From positions 37,457,716-37,521,715 of the forward strand of contig NC_087064.1 of NCBI RefSeq assembly GCF_963678635.1: a stretch of 64,000 bases of DNA. The letters are read 5' to 3'. This document shows, piece by piece, positions 14,401 through 28,300 of the stretch. Made by a program: the position numbers and the translations under genes. The DNA comes from Symsagittifera roscoffensis. Taxonomy: Eukaryota; Xenacoelomorpha; Acoela; Convolutidae. Position 1 is the first letter of the stretch, and each line of letters opens with the position of its first letter. The notes under the pieces were generated by a model, which saw nothing but the letters and a program-made list of their open reading frames with translations, was not told where the DNA came from and made no database searches.

Positions 14401-17400
14401 AAAGCGTCAGTAGATTTCGTAGTGATCTTCATATGAATCGTCTGATTCCTGAATTTTTTTTTCATTTTCTCCTGCTTGTCTCAAGGTTTCTAAGCTCACG
14501 TGATGTTTCTTAGGTTTGAATTGTGATGAATATCGTCTGCCCATTCATCTGATGATTTTTTAAAAATCAGTGTTCAGTTTTGTTGGTTTCGTTTCAGTCG
14601 ATGAATTTTTTTTTTTGCATGAAAAGAATTCGTAGAAGAATTTTTTCCTCGCATTTTTCTGAAAAGTTTATTTCGATTTTGTACATGATTTTCATTCAAA
14701 ATGTTTGATCATTAAATTTGTATACATTTTTTTCCGACTGGACTCAACGATGTTTTTTTCGCGTGATGTTCCATAGCATCTCTTTTGAACCGTGATGACT
14801 GTCAACTGCTCATTTGACTGATGCTTTTCCAAAGAAATATAGTCCTCAGTTTTGTTTGTTTCGTTTCAATAAATGAATAATTTTTGAATGAAAGTCTAAG
14901 TCATTGAGATTTTTTTTGCGATCTTTATAAGGGTCTCTTTTATAATTAACTTTTTTTTCTGGGTTGAATCAACGATGTTAATTGGGCGTGATGCTCCATA
15001 GCCTCGCTTTTGAAACTTGATGACTATCAAATGCCCATTTAATTGATTTTATTGTTGGAAATCGAATGAGTGCAGGATTTGTTTTTTTTTTTCGGAATGC
15101 TATCTGTCGACTTGCTGTTCTTCCGTTTTTGTGCAAAGTGTCAGTAGATTTCGTAGTGATCTTCATACGAATCGTATGACTCCTGAATTTTAATTTTACT
15201 TTTCTCCCGCTTGTCTCAACGTTTTCAAGCTAACGTGATGTTTCTTCGCCTCACTTTTGTGTCGTGATGACTATCGACTGCCCATTCAAATGATGATGAT
15301 TTTTTTTTAAAAATCAGTGTTCAGTTTTGTTGGTTCCGTTTCAGTCGATGAATTTGTTTTTGCTTGAGAAGAATTCGTAGAAGATTTTTTTCCTCGCATT
15401 TTTCTGAATAGTTTAATTCGATTTTGTACATGATTTTCATTCAAAATGTTTGATCATTAAAATTGTAAACGTTTTTTCCGACTGGACTCAACGATGTTTT
15501 TTCGCGTGATGTTACAGCCTCACTTTTGAACCGTGATGACTGTCAACTACTCATTTACCTGAAGAATTATAGTTCTCAGTTTTGTCTGTTTCGTTTCAAT
15601 AAATGAATAATTTTTGAATGAAAGTCTAAGTCATTGAGATTTTTTTTGCGATCTTTATAAGGGTCTCTTTTATAATTAGTTTTTTTTCTGGTTTGAATCA
15701 ACGATGTTAATTGGGCGTGATGTTCCATAGCCTCACTTTTGAAACTTGATGACTATCAAATGCCCATTTAAGTGATTTGTTGTTGGAAATCGACTGAGTG
15801 CGGAATGTGTTGATTTTTTTGTCGAAATGCTATCTGTTGACTTGCTGGTCTTCCGTTTTTGTGCAAAGCGTCAGTAGATTTTGTAGTGATCTTCATATGA
15901 GTCGTCTAATTCCTGAATTTTCTTCTCAATTTTCTCCTGCTTGTCTCAACGTTCTAAGCTCACGTGTTGTTTCTTAGGTTTGAATTGTGATGAAAATCGC
16001 CTGCCCATTCATCTGATAATTTTTTTAAAAGTCAGTGTTCCGTTTTGTTGGTTTCGTTTCAGTCGACAAATGTTTTTTTTTGCATGAGAAGATTCAGTAG
16101 AAGAACTTTTCCTCGCAATTTTTGGTAAAAGTTGTTCGATTTTGTACATGCTTTTCATTCAAAATGTTTGATCATTAAATCAGTATACTTTTTTTCCGGC
16201 TGGATTCAACGATAATTTTTCGCGTGATGTTCCATAGCCTCACTTTTGAACCATGATGACTGTCAACTGCTCATTTAACTGATGATGTTCAAAGAAATAT
16301 AGTCCTCAGGTTTGTTTGTTTCGTTTCAATAAATGAATAATTTTTGATTGAAAGTCTAAGTAGTCGTTGAGATTTTTCATTGCGATCTTTATAAGGGCCT
16401 CTTTTATAATAAACTATTTTTTTTCTGGTTTGAATCAACGATTTTAAGTGGGCGTGATGTTCCATAGCCTCACTTTTGAAACTTGATGACTATCAAATGC
16501 CCATTTAAGTGATTTGTTGTTGGAAATCGAATGAGTGCGGAATGTGTTGATTTTTTTGTCGGAATGCTATCTGTTGACTTGCTGTTCTTCCGTTTTTGTG
16601 CAAAGCGTCAGTAGATTTCGTAGTGATCTTCATATGAATCGTCTGATTCCTGAATTTTTTTTTCATTTTTCTCCTGCTTGTCTCAAGGTTTCTAAGCTCA
16701 CGTGATGTTTCTTAGGTTTGAATTGTGATGAATATCGTCTGCCCATTCATCTGATGATTTTTTAAAAATCAGTGTTCAGTTTTGTTGGTTTCGTTTCAGT
16801 CGATGAATTTTTTTTTGCATGAAAAGAATTCGTAGAAGAATTTTTTCCTCGCATTTTTCTGAAAAGTTTATTTCGATTTTGTACATGATTTTCATTCAAA
16901 ATGTTTGATCATTAAATTTGTATACATTTTTTTCCGACTGGACTCAACGATGTTTTTTTCGCGTGATGTTCCATAGCCTCTCTTTTGAACCGTGATGACT
17001 GTCAACTGCTCATTTGACTGATGCTTTTCCAAAGAAATATAGTCCTCAGTTTTGTTTGTTTCGTTTCAATAAATGAATAATTTTTGAATGAAAGTCTAAG
17101 TCATTGAGATTTTTTTTGCGATCTTTATAAGGGTCTCTTTTATAATTAACTTTTTTTTTCTGGTTTGAATCAACGATGTTAATTGGGCGTGATGTTCCAT
17201 AGCCTCACTTTTGAAACTTGATGACTATCAAATGCCCATTTAAGTGATTTGTTGTTGGAAATCGAATGAGTGCGGAATGTGTTGATTTTTTTGTCGGAAT
17301 GCTATCTGTTGACTTGCTGTTCTTCCGTTTTTGTGCAAAGCGTCAGTAGATTTCGTAGTGATCTTCATATGAATCGTCTGATTCCTGAATTTTTTTTTCA

Positions 17401-19340
17401 TTTTTCTCCTGCTTGTCTCAAGGTTTCTAAGCTCACGTGATGTTTCTTAGGTTTGAATTGTGATGAATATCGTCTGCCCATTCATCTGATGATTTTTTAA
17501 AAATCAGTGTTCAGTTTTGTTGGTTTCGTTTCAGTCGATGATTTTTTTTTGCATGAAAAGAATTCGTAGAAGAATTTTTTCCTCGCATTTTTTTGAAAAG
17601 TTTATTTCGATTTTGTACATGATTTTCATTCAAAATGTTTGATCATTAAATTTGAATACATTTTTTTCCGACTGGACTCAACGATGTTTTTTTCGCGTGA
17701 TGTTCCATAGCCTCTCTTTTGAACCGTGATGACTGTCAACTGCTCATTTGATTGATGCTTTTCCAAAGAAATATAGTCCTCAGTTTTGTTTGTTTCGTTT
17801 CAATAAATGAATAATTTTTGAATGAAAGTCTAAGTCATTGAGATTTTTTTTGCGATCTTTATAAGGGTCTCTTTTATAATCAACTTTTTTTTTCTGGTTT
17901 GAATCAACGATGTTAAATGGGCGTGATGCTCCATAGCCTCGCTTTTGAAACTTGATGACTATCAAATGCCCATTTAATTGATTTTATTGTTGGAAATCGA
18001 ATGAGTGCAGAATGTGTTGTTTTTTTTGTCGGAATGCTATCTGTCGACTTGCTGTTCTTCCGTTTTTGTGCAAAGTGTCAGTAGATTTCGTAGTGATCTT
18101 CATACGAATCGTATGACTACTGAATTTTAATTTTACTTTGCTTCCGCTTGTCTCAACGTTTTCAAGCTAACGTGATGTTTCTTCGCCTCACTTTTGTGTC
18201 GTGATGACTATCGACTGCCCATTCAAATGATGATGATTTTTTTTAAAAAATCAGTGTTCAGTTTTGTTGGTTCCGTTTCAGTCGATGAATTTTTTTTTGC
18301 TTGAGAAGAATTCGTAGAAGATTTTTTTCCTCGCATTTTTCTGAAAAGTTTATTTCGATTTTGTACATGATTTTCATTCAAAATGTTTGATCATTAAAAT
18401 TGTAAACGTGATTTTCCGACTGGACTCAACGATGTTTTTTCGCGTGATGTTACAGCCTCACTTTTGAACCGTGATGACTGTCAACTACTCATTTACCTGA
18501 AGAAATATAGTTCTCAGTTTTGTCTGTTTCGTTTCAATAAATGAATAATTTTTGAATGAAAGTCTAAGTCATTGAGATTTTTTTGCGATCTTTATAAGGG
18601 TCTCTTTTATAATTAGTTTTTTTCTGGTTTGAATCAACGATGTTAATTGGGCGTGATGCTCCATAGCCTCACTTTTGAAACTTGATGACTATCAAATGCC
18701 CATTTCAGTGGTTTTTTGTTGGGACTCGAATGAGTGCAGATTGTATTGATTTTTTGTCGGAATGCTATCTGTTGACTTGCTGGTCTTCCGTTTTTGTGCA
18801 AAGCGTCAGTAGATTTTGTAGTGATCTTCATATGAGTCGTCTGATTCCTGAATTTTCTTCTCAATTTTCTCCTGCTTGTCTCAACGTTCTAAGCTCAAGT
18901 GATGTTTCTTAGGTTTGAATTGTGATGACTATCGACTGCCCATTCATCTGATGTTTTTTTTTAAAATCAGTGTTCAGTTTTTTCGGTTTCGTTTCAGTCG
19001 ATTAATTGTTTTTTTTTGCATGAGAGGATTCAGTAGAATTTTTTCCTCCCAATTTTGTGAAAAGTTTATTTCGATTTTGTACATGACTTTCATTCAAAAT
19101 GTTTGATCATTAAATCTGTATACATTTTTTTCCGACTGGATTCAAAGATGTTTGTTCGCGTGATGTTCCATAGCCTCACTTTTGAACCGTGATGACTGTC
19201 AACTGCTCATTTAACTGATGATTTTCAAAGAATTATAGTCCTTAGTTTTGTTGGTTTCGTTTCAATAAATGAATAATTTTTGATTGAAAGTCTATGTAGT
19301 CGTTGAGATTTTTTTGCGATCTTTATAAGGGCCTCTTTTA
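8479..19340. repeat. Satellite array, domain A2
   Basis: Same a/b/c monomer order as A1 but with A2 hallmarks. Class b cores lose the CCTCAC segment and read TTTCTTAGGTTTGAATTG. Class c cores read GACTGTCAACTGCTCAT. Unit length is about 730 bp. Several local events are visible. A deletion at about 12,739 joins CTGTTCTTTCG to the later spacer block CCTGCTTGTCTCAACG. An extra monomer lies at about 13,090-13,300. A block starting near 13,500 is repeated about 2,197 bp downstream (marker AAAATCGCCTGCCC at 13,795 and 15,992). Another marker, GATGCTCCATAGCCTCGC, recurs at 14,989 and 17,926, about four units apart. Confidence 0.96.
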
Positions 19341-22300
19341 TAATTTACCTTCTTTTTCTGGTTTGAATCAACGATGTTAAGTGGGAGTGATGTTCCATAG
19401 CCTCACTTTTGAATCTTGATGACTATCAAATGCCCATTTAATTGATTTTTTGTTGGAACTCGAATGAGTGCAGATTGTGTTGATTTTTTGTCGGAATGCT
19501 ATCTATTGACTTGCTGGTCTTCCGTTTTTGTGCAAAGCGTCAGTAGATTTTGCAGTGATCTTCATATGAGTCGTTTGATTCCTGGATTTTTTTTTTCAAT
19601 TTTCTCCTGCTTGTCTCAACGTTCTAAGCTCACGTGATGTTTCTTAGGTTTGAATTGTGATATCGTCTGCCCATTCATCTGATGGTTTTTTAAAATCAAT
19701 GTTCAGATTCTTTGGTTTCGTTTCAGTCGATTAATAATTTTTTTTGCATGAGAGGATTCAGTAGAATTTTTTCCTCGCAATTTTGTGAAAAGTTTATTTC
19801 GATTTTGTACATGATTTTCATTCAAAATGTTTGATCATTAAATCTGTATACATTTTTTTCCGACTGGATTCAACGATGTTTGTTCGCGTGATGTTCCATA
19901 GCCTCACTTTTGAACCGTGATGACTGTCAACTGCTCATTTAACTGATGATTTTTAAAGAATTATAGTCCTCAGTTTTGTTTGTTTCGTTTCAATAAATGA
20001 ATAATTTTTGATTGAAAATCTAAGTAGTCGTTGAGATTTATTTGCGATCTTTATAAGGGCCTCTTTTATAATTTACTTTCTTTTTCTGGTTTGAATCAAC
20101 GATGTTAAGTGGGAGTGATGTTCCATAGTCTCACTTTTGAATCTTGATGACTATCAAATGCCCATTTAATTGATTTTTTGTTGGAACTCGAATGAGTGCA
20201 GATTGTGTTGATTTTTTGTCGGAATGCTATCTGTTGACTTGCTGGTCTTCCGTTTTTGTGCAAAGCGTCAGTAGATTTTGTAGTGATCTTCATATGAGTC
20301 GTTTGATTCCTGAATTTTCTTTTCAATTTTCTCCTGCTTGTCTCAACGTTCTAAGCTCACGTGATGTTTCTTAGGTTTGAATTGTGATATCGTCTGCCCA
20401 TTCATCTGATGGTTTTTTTAAATCAATGTTCAGATTCTTTGGTTTCGTTTCAGTCGATTAATAATTTTTTTTGCATGAGAGGATTCAGTAGAGTTTTTTC
20501 GCAGTTTTGTGAAAAGTTTATTTCGATTTTGTACATGATTTTCATTCAAAATGTTTGATCATTAAATCTGTATACATTTTTTTCCGACTGGATTCAACGA
20601 TGTTTGTTCGCGTGATGTTCCATAGCCTCACTTTTGAACCGTGATGACTGTCAACTGCTCATTTAACTGATGATTTTTAAAGAATTATAGTCCTCAGTTT
20701 TGTTTGTTTCGTTTCAATAAATGAATAATTTTTGATTGAAAATCTAAGTAGTCGTTGAGATTTTTTTGCGATCTTTATAAGGGCCTCTTTTATAATTTAC
20801 TTTCTTTTTCTGGTTTGAATCAACGATGTTAAGTGGGAGTGATGTTCCATAGTCTCACTTTTGAATCTTGATGACTATCAAATGCCCATTTAATTGATTT
20901 TTTGTTGGAACTCGAATGAGAAGATTGTGTTGATTTTTTGTCGGAATGCTATCTATTGACTTGCTGGTCTTCCGTTTTTGTGCAAAGCGTCAGTAGATTT
21001 TGTAGTGATCTTCATATGAGTCGTTTGATTCCTTAATTTTCTTTTCAATTTTCTCCTGCTTGTCTCAACGTTCTAAGCTCACGTGATGTTTCTTAGGTTT
21101 GAATTGTGATATCGTCTGCCCATTCATCTGATGGTTTTTTAAAATCAATGTTCAGATTCTTTGGTTTCGTTTCAGTCGATTAATAATTTTTTTTGCATGA
21201 GAGGATTCAGTAGAGTTTTTTCCTCGCAGTTTTGTGAAAAGTTTATTTCGATTTTGTACATGATTTTCATTCAAAATGTTTGATCATTAAATCTGTATAC
21301 ATTTTTTTCCGACTGGATTCAACGATGTTTGTTCGCGTTGATGTTCCATAGCCTCACTTTTGAAACGTGATGACTGTCAACTGCTCATTTAACTGATGAT
21401 TTTCAAAGAATTATAGTCCTCAGTTTTGTTTGTTTCGTTTCAATAAATGAATAATTTTTGATTCAAATTCTAAGTAGTCGTTGAGATTTTTTTGCGATCT
21501 TTATAAGGGCCTCTTTTATAATTTACTTTCTTTTTCTGGTTTGAATCAACGATGTCAAGTGGGAGTGATGTTCCATAGCCTCACTTTTGAATCTTGATGA
21601 CTATCAAATGCCCATTTAATTGATTTTTTGTTGGAACTCGAATGAGTGCAGATTGTGTTGATTTTTTGTCGGAATGCTATCTGTTGACTTGCTGGTCTTC
21701 CGTTTTTGTGCAAAGCGTCAGTAGATTTTGTAGTGATCTTCATATGAGTCGTTTGATTCCTGAATTTTCTTTTCAATTTTCTCCTGCTTGTCTCAACGTT
21801 CTAAGCTCACGTGATGTTTCTTAGGTTTGAAGTGTGATATCGTCTGCCCATTCATCTGATGGTTTTTTAAAATCAATGTTCAGATTCTTTGGTTTCGCTC
21901 AGTCGATTAATATTTTTTTTTGCATGAGAGGATTCAGTAGAATTTTTTCCTCGCAGTTTTTTGAAAAGTTTATTTCGATTTTGTACATGACTTTCATTCA
22001 AAATGTTTGATCATTAAATCTGTATACATTTTTTTCCGACTGGATTCAAAGATGTTTGTTCGCGTGATGTTCCATAGCCTCACTTTTGAACCGTGATGAC
22101 TGTCAACTGCTCATTTAACTGATGATTTTCAAAGAATTATAGTCCTTAATTTTGTTGGTTTCGTTTCAATAAATGAATAATTTTTGATTGAAAGTCTATG
22201 TAGTCGTTGAGATTTTTTTGCGATCTTTATAAGGGCCTCTTTTATAATTTACCTTCTTTTTCTGGTTTGAATCACCGATGTAAAGTGGGAGTGATGTTCC

Positions 22301-25300
22301 ATAGCCTCACTTTTGAATCTTGATGACTATCAAATGCCCATTTAATTGATTTTTTGTTGGAACTCGAATGAGAAGATTGTGTTGATTTTTTGTCGGAATG
22401 CTATCTATTGACTTGCTGGTCTTCCGTTTTTGTGCAAAGCGTCAGTAGATTTTGTAGTGATCTTCATATGAGTCGTTTGATTCCTTAATTTTCTTTTCAA
22501 TTTTCTCCTGCTTGTCTCAACGTTCTAAGCTCACGTGATGTTTCTTAGGTTTGAATTGTGATATCGTCTGCCCATTCATCTGATGGTTTTTTAAAATCAA
22601 TGTTCAGATTCTTTGGTTTCGTTTCAGTCGATTAATATTTTTTTTTGCATGAGAGCATTCAGTAGAATTTTTTCCTCGCAATTTTGTGAAAAGTTTATTT
22701 CGATTTTGTACATGATTTTCATTCAAAATGTTTGATCATTAAATCTGTATACATTTTTTTCCGACTGGATTCAAAGATGTTTGTTCGCGTGATGTTCCAT
22801 AGCCTCACTTTTGAACCGCGATGACTGTCAACTGCTCATTTAACTGATGATTTTCAAAGAATTATAGTCCTTAATTTTGTTGGTTTCGTTTCAATAAATG
22901 AATAATTTTTGATTGAAAGTCTATGTAGTCGTTGAGATTTTTTTGCGATCTTTATAAGGGCCTCTTTTATAATTTACCTTCTTTTTCTGGTTTGAATCAA
23001 CGATGTTAAGTGGGAGTGATGTTCCATAGTCTCACTTTTGAATCTTGATGACTATCAAATGCCCATTTAATTGATTTTTTGTTGGAACTCGAATGAGTGC
23101 AGATTGTGTTGATTTTTTGTCGGAATGCTATCTGTTGACTTGCTGGTCTTCCGTTTTTGTGCAAAGCGTCAGTAGATTTTGTAGTGATCTTCATATGAGT
23201 CGTTTGATTCCTGAATTTTCTTTTCAATTTTCTCCTGCTTGTCTCAACGTTCTAAGCTCACGTGATGTTTCTTAGGTTTGAATTGTGATATCGTCTGCCC
23301 ATTCATCTGATGGTTTTTTAAAATCAATGTTCAGATTCTTTGGTTTCGTTTCAGTCGATTAATAATTTTTTTTTGCATGAGAGGATTCAGTAGAGTTTTT
23401 TCCTCGCAGTTTTGTGAAAAGTTTATTTCGATTTTGTACATGATTTTCATTCAAAATGTTTGATCATTAAATCTGTATACATTTTTTTCCGACTGGATTC
23501 AACGATGTTTGTTCGCGTTGATGTTCCATAGCCTCACTTTTGAAACGTGATGACTGTCAACTGCTCATTTAACTGATGATTTTCAAAGAATTATAGTCCT
23601 CAGTTTTGTTTGTTTCGTTTCAATAAATGAATAATTTTTGATTGAAATTCTAAGTAGTCGTTGAGATTTTTTTGCGATCTTTATAAGGGCCTCTTTTATA
23701 ATTTACTTTCTTTTTCTGGTTTGAATCAACGATGTTAAGTGGGAGTGATGTTCCATAGCCTCACTTTTGAATCTTGATGACTATCAAATGCCCATTTAAT
23801 TGATTTTTTGTTGGAACTCGAATGAGTGCAGATTGTGTTGATTTTTTGTCGGAATGCTATCTATTGACTTGCTGGTCTTCCGTTTTTGTGCAAAGCGTCA
23901 GTAGATTTTGTAGTGATCTTCATATGAGTCGTTTGATTCCTGAATTTTCTTTTCAATTTTCTCCTGCTTGTCTCAACGTTCTAAGCTCACGTGATGTTTC
24001 TTAGGTTTGAATTGTGATATCGTCTGCCCATTCATCTGATGGTTTTTTAAAATCAATGTTCAGATTCTTTGGTTTCGTTTCAGTCGATTAATAATTTTTT
24101 TTTGCATGAGAGGATTCAGTAGAATTTTTTCCTCGCAATTTTGTGAAAAGTTTATTTCGATTTTGTACATGATTTTCATTCAAAATGTTTGATCATTAAA
24201 TCTGTATACATTTTTTTCCGACTGGATTCAACGATGTTTGTTCGCGTGATGTTCCATAGCCTCACTTTTGAAACGTGATGACTGTCAACTGCTCATTTAA
24301 CTGATGATTTTTAAAGAATTATAGTCCTCAGTTTTGTTTGTTTCGTTTCAATAAATGAATAATTTTTGATTGAAAATCTAAGTAGTCGTTGAGATTTTTT
24401 TGCGATCTTTATAAGGGCCTCTTTTATAATTTACGTTCTTTTTCTGGTTTGAATCAACGATGTTAAGTGGGAGTGATGTTCCATAGTCTCACTTTTGAAT
24501 CTTGATGACTATCAAATGCCCATTTAATTGATTTTTTGTTGGAACTCGAATGAGTGCAGATTGTGTTGATTTTTTGTCGGAATGCTATCTGTTGACTTGC
24601 TGGTCTTCCGTTTTTGTGCAAGGCGTCAGTAGATTTTGTAGTGATCTTCATATGAGTCGTTTGATTCCTGAATTTTCTTTTCAATTTTCTCCTGCTTGTC
24701 TCAACGTTCTAAGCTCACGTGATGTTTCTTAGGTTTGAATTGTGATATCGTCTGCCCATTCATCTGATGGTTTTTTAAAATCAATGTTCAGATTCTTTGG
24801 TTTCGCTCAGTCGATTAATATTTTTTTTTGCATGAGAGGATTCAGTAGAATTTTTTCCTCGCAGTTTTTTGAAAAGTTTATTTCGATTTTGTACATGATT
24901 TTCATTCAAAATGTTTGATCATTAAATCTGTATACATTTTTTTCCGACTGGATTCAACGATGTTTGTTCGCGTGATGTTCCATAGCCTCACTTTTGAACC
25001 GTGATGACTGTCAACTGCTCATTTAACTGATGATTTTCAAAGAATTATAGTCCTTAGTTTTGTTGGTTTCGTTTCAATAAATGAATAATTTTTGATTGAA
25101 AGTCTATGTAGTCGTTGAGATTTTTTTGCGATCTTTATAAGGGCCTCTTTTATAATTTACCTTCTTTTTCTGGTTTGAATCAACGATGTTAAGTGGGATG
25201 TAGTGATGTTCCATAGTCTCACTTTTGAATCTTGATGACTATCAAATGCCCATTTAATTGATTTTTTGTTGGAACTCGAATGAGTGCAGATTGTGTTGAT

Positions 25301-28300
25301 TTTTTGTCGGAATGCTATCTGTTGACTTGCTGGTCTTCCGTTTTTGTGCAAAGCGTCAGTAGATTTTGTAGTGATCTTCATATGAGTCGTTTGATTCCTG
25401 AATTTTCTTTTCAATTTTCTCCTGCTTGTCTCAACGTTCTAAGCTCACGTGATGTTTCTTAGGTTTGAATTGTGATATCGTCTGCCCATTCATCTGATGG
25501 TTTTTTAAAATCAATGTTCAGATTCTTTGGTTTCGTTTCAGTCGATTAATAATTTTTTTTTGCATGAGAGGATTCAGTAGAGTTTTTTCCTCGCAGTTTT
25601 GTGAAAAGTTTATTTCGATTTTGTACATGATTTTCATTCAAAATGTTTGATCATTAAATCTGTATACATTTTTTTCCGACTGGATTCAACGATGTTTGTT
25701 CGCGTTGATGTTCCATAGCCTCACTTTTGAAACGTGATGACTGTCAACTGCTCATTTAACTGATGATTTTCAAAGAATTATAGTCCTCAGTTTTGTTTGT
25801 TTCGTTTCAATAAATGAATAATTTTTGATTGAAATTCTAAGTAGTCGTTGAGATTTTTTTGCGATCTTTATAAGGGCCTCTTTTATAATTTACTTTCTTT
25901 TTCTGGTTTGAATCAACGATGTTAAGTGGGAGTGATGTTCCATAGCCTCACTTTTGAATCTTGATGACTATCAAATGCCCATTTAATTGATTTTTTGTTG
26001 GAACTCGAATGAGTGCAGATTGTGTTGACTTTTTGTCGTAATGCTATCTGTTGACTTGCTGGTCTTCCGTTTTTGTGCAAAGCGTCAGTAGATTTTGTAG
26101 TGATCTTCATATGAGTCGTTTGATTCCTGAATTTTCTTTTCAATTTTCTCCTGCTTGTCTCAACGTTCTAAGCTCACGTGATGTTTCTTAGGTTTGAATT
26201 GTGATATCGTCTGCCCATTCATCTGATGGTTTTTTAAAATCAATGTTCAGATTCTTTGGTTTCGCTCAGTCGATTAATGTTTTTTTTTGCATGAGAGGAT
26301 TCAGTAGAATTTTTTCCTCGCAGTTTTTTGAAAAGTTTATTTCGATTTTGTACATGATTTTCATTCAAAATGTTTGATCATTAAATCTGTATACATTTTT
26401 TCCGACTGGATTCAACGATGTTTGTTCGCGTGATGTTCCATAGCCTCACTTTTGAACCGTGATGACTGTCAACTGCTCATTTAACTGATGATTTTCAAAG
26501 AATTATAGTCCTCAGTTTTGTTTGTTTCGTTTCAATAAATGAATAATTTTTGATTGAAAATCTAAGTAGTCGTTGAGATTTTTTTGCGATCTTTATAAGG
26601 GCCTCTTTTATGTTTAACTTTCTTTTTCTGGTTTGAATCAACGATGTTAAGTGGGAGTGATGTTCCATAGCCTCACTTTTGAATCTTGATGACTATCAAA
26701 TGCCCATTTTATTGATTTTTTTGTTGGAACTCGAATGAGTGCAGATTGTGTTGATTTTTTTGTCGGAATGCTATCTGTTGACTTGCTGGTCTTCCGTTTT
26801 TGTGCAAAGCGTCAGTAGATTTTGTAGTGATCTTCATATGAGTCGTTTGATTCCTGAATTTTCTTTTCAATTTTCTCCTGCTTGTCTCAACGTTCTAAGC
26901 TCACGTGATGTTTCTTAGGTTTGAATTGTGATATCGTCTGCCCATTCATCTGATGGTTTTTTAAAATCAATGTTCAGATTCTTTGGTTTCGTTTCAGTCG
27001 ATTAATAATTTTTTTTTGCATGAGAGGATTCAGTAGAGTTTTTTCCTCGCAGTTTTGTGAAAAGTTTATTTCGATTTTGTACATGATTTTCATTCAAAAT
27101 GTTTGATCATTAAATCTGTATACATTTTTTTCCGACTGGATTCAACGATGTTTGTTCGCGTTGATGTTCCATAGCCTCACTTTTGAAACGTGATGACTGT
27201 CAACTGCTCATTTAACTGATGATTTTCAAAGAATTATAGTCCTCAGTTTTGTTTGTTTCGTTTCAATAAATGAATAATTTTTGATTGAAATTCTAAGTAG
27301 TCGTTGAGATTTTTTTTGCGATCTTTATAAGGGCCTCTTTTATAATTTACTTTCTTTTTCTGGTTTGAATCAACGATGTTAAGTGGGAGTGATGTTCCAT
27401 AGCCTCACTTTTGAATCTTGATGACTATCAAATGCCCATTTAATTGATTTTTTGTTGGAACTCGAATGAGTGCAGATTGTGTTGATTTTTTGTCGTAATG
27501 CTATCTGTTGACTTGCTGGTCTTCCGTTTTTGTGCAAAGCGTCAGTAGATTTTGTAGTGATCTTCATATGAGTCGTTTGATTCCTGAATTTTCTTTTCAA
27601 TTTTCTCCTGCTTGTCTCAACGTTCTAAGCTCACGTGATGTTTCTTAGGTTTGAATTGTGATATCGTCTGCCCATTCATCTGATGGTTTTTTAAAATCAA
27701 TGTTCAGATTCTTTGGTTTCGTTTCAGTCGATTAATAATTTTTTTTGCATGAGAGGATTCAGTAGAATTTTTTCCTCGCAGTTTTTTGAAAAGTTTATTT
27801 CGATTTTGTACATGATTTTCATTCAAAATGTTTGATCATTAAATCTGTATACATTTTTTTCCGACTGGATTCAACGATGTTTGTTCGCGTGATGTTCCAT
27901 AGCCTCACTTTTGAACCGTGATGACTGTCAACTGCTCATTTAACTGATGATTTTCAAAGAATTATAGTCCTCAGTTTTGTTTGTTTCGTTTCAATAAATG
28001 AATAATTTTTGATTGAAATTCTAAGTAGTCGTTGAGATTTTTTTTGCGATCTTTATAAGGGCCTCTTTCATAATTTACTTTCTTTTTCTGGTTTGAATCA
28101 ACGATGTTATGTGGGAGTGATGTTCCATAGCCTCACTTTTTAAACTTGATGACTATCAAATGCCCATATAAGTGATTTTTTTGTTGGAAATCAATTGAGT
28201 GCAAAATATGTTGCTTTTTTGTCGGAATGCTATCAGTTGACATGCTGTTCTTTCGTTTTTGTGCAAAGCGTCAGTAGATTTCGTAGTGATCTCCATATGA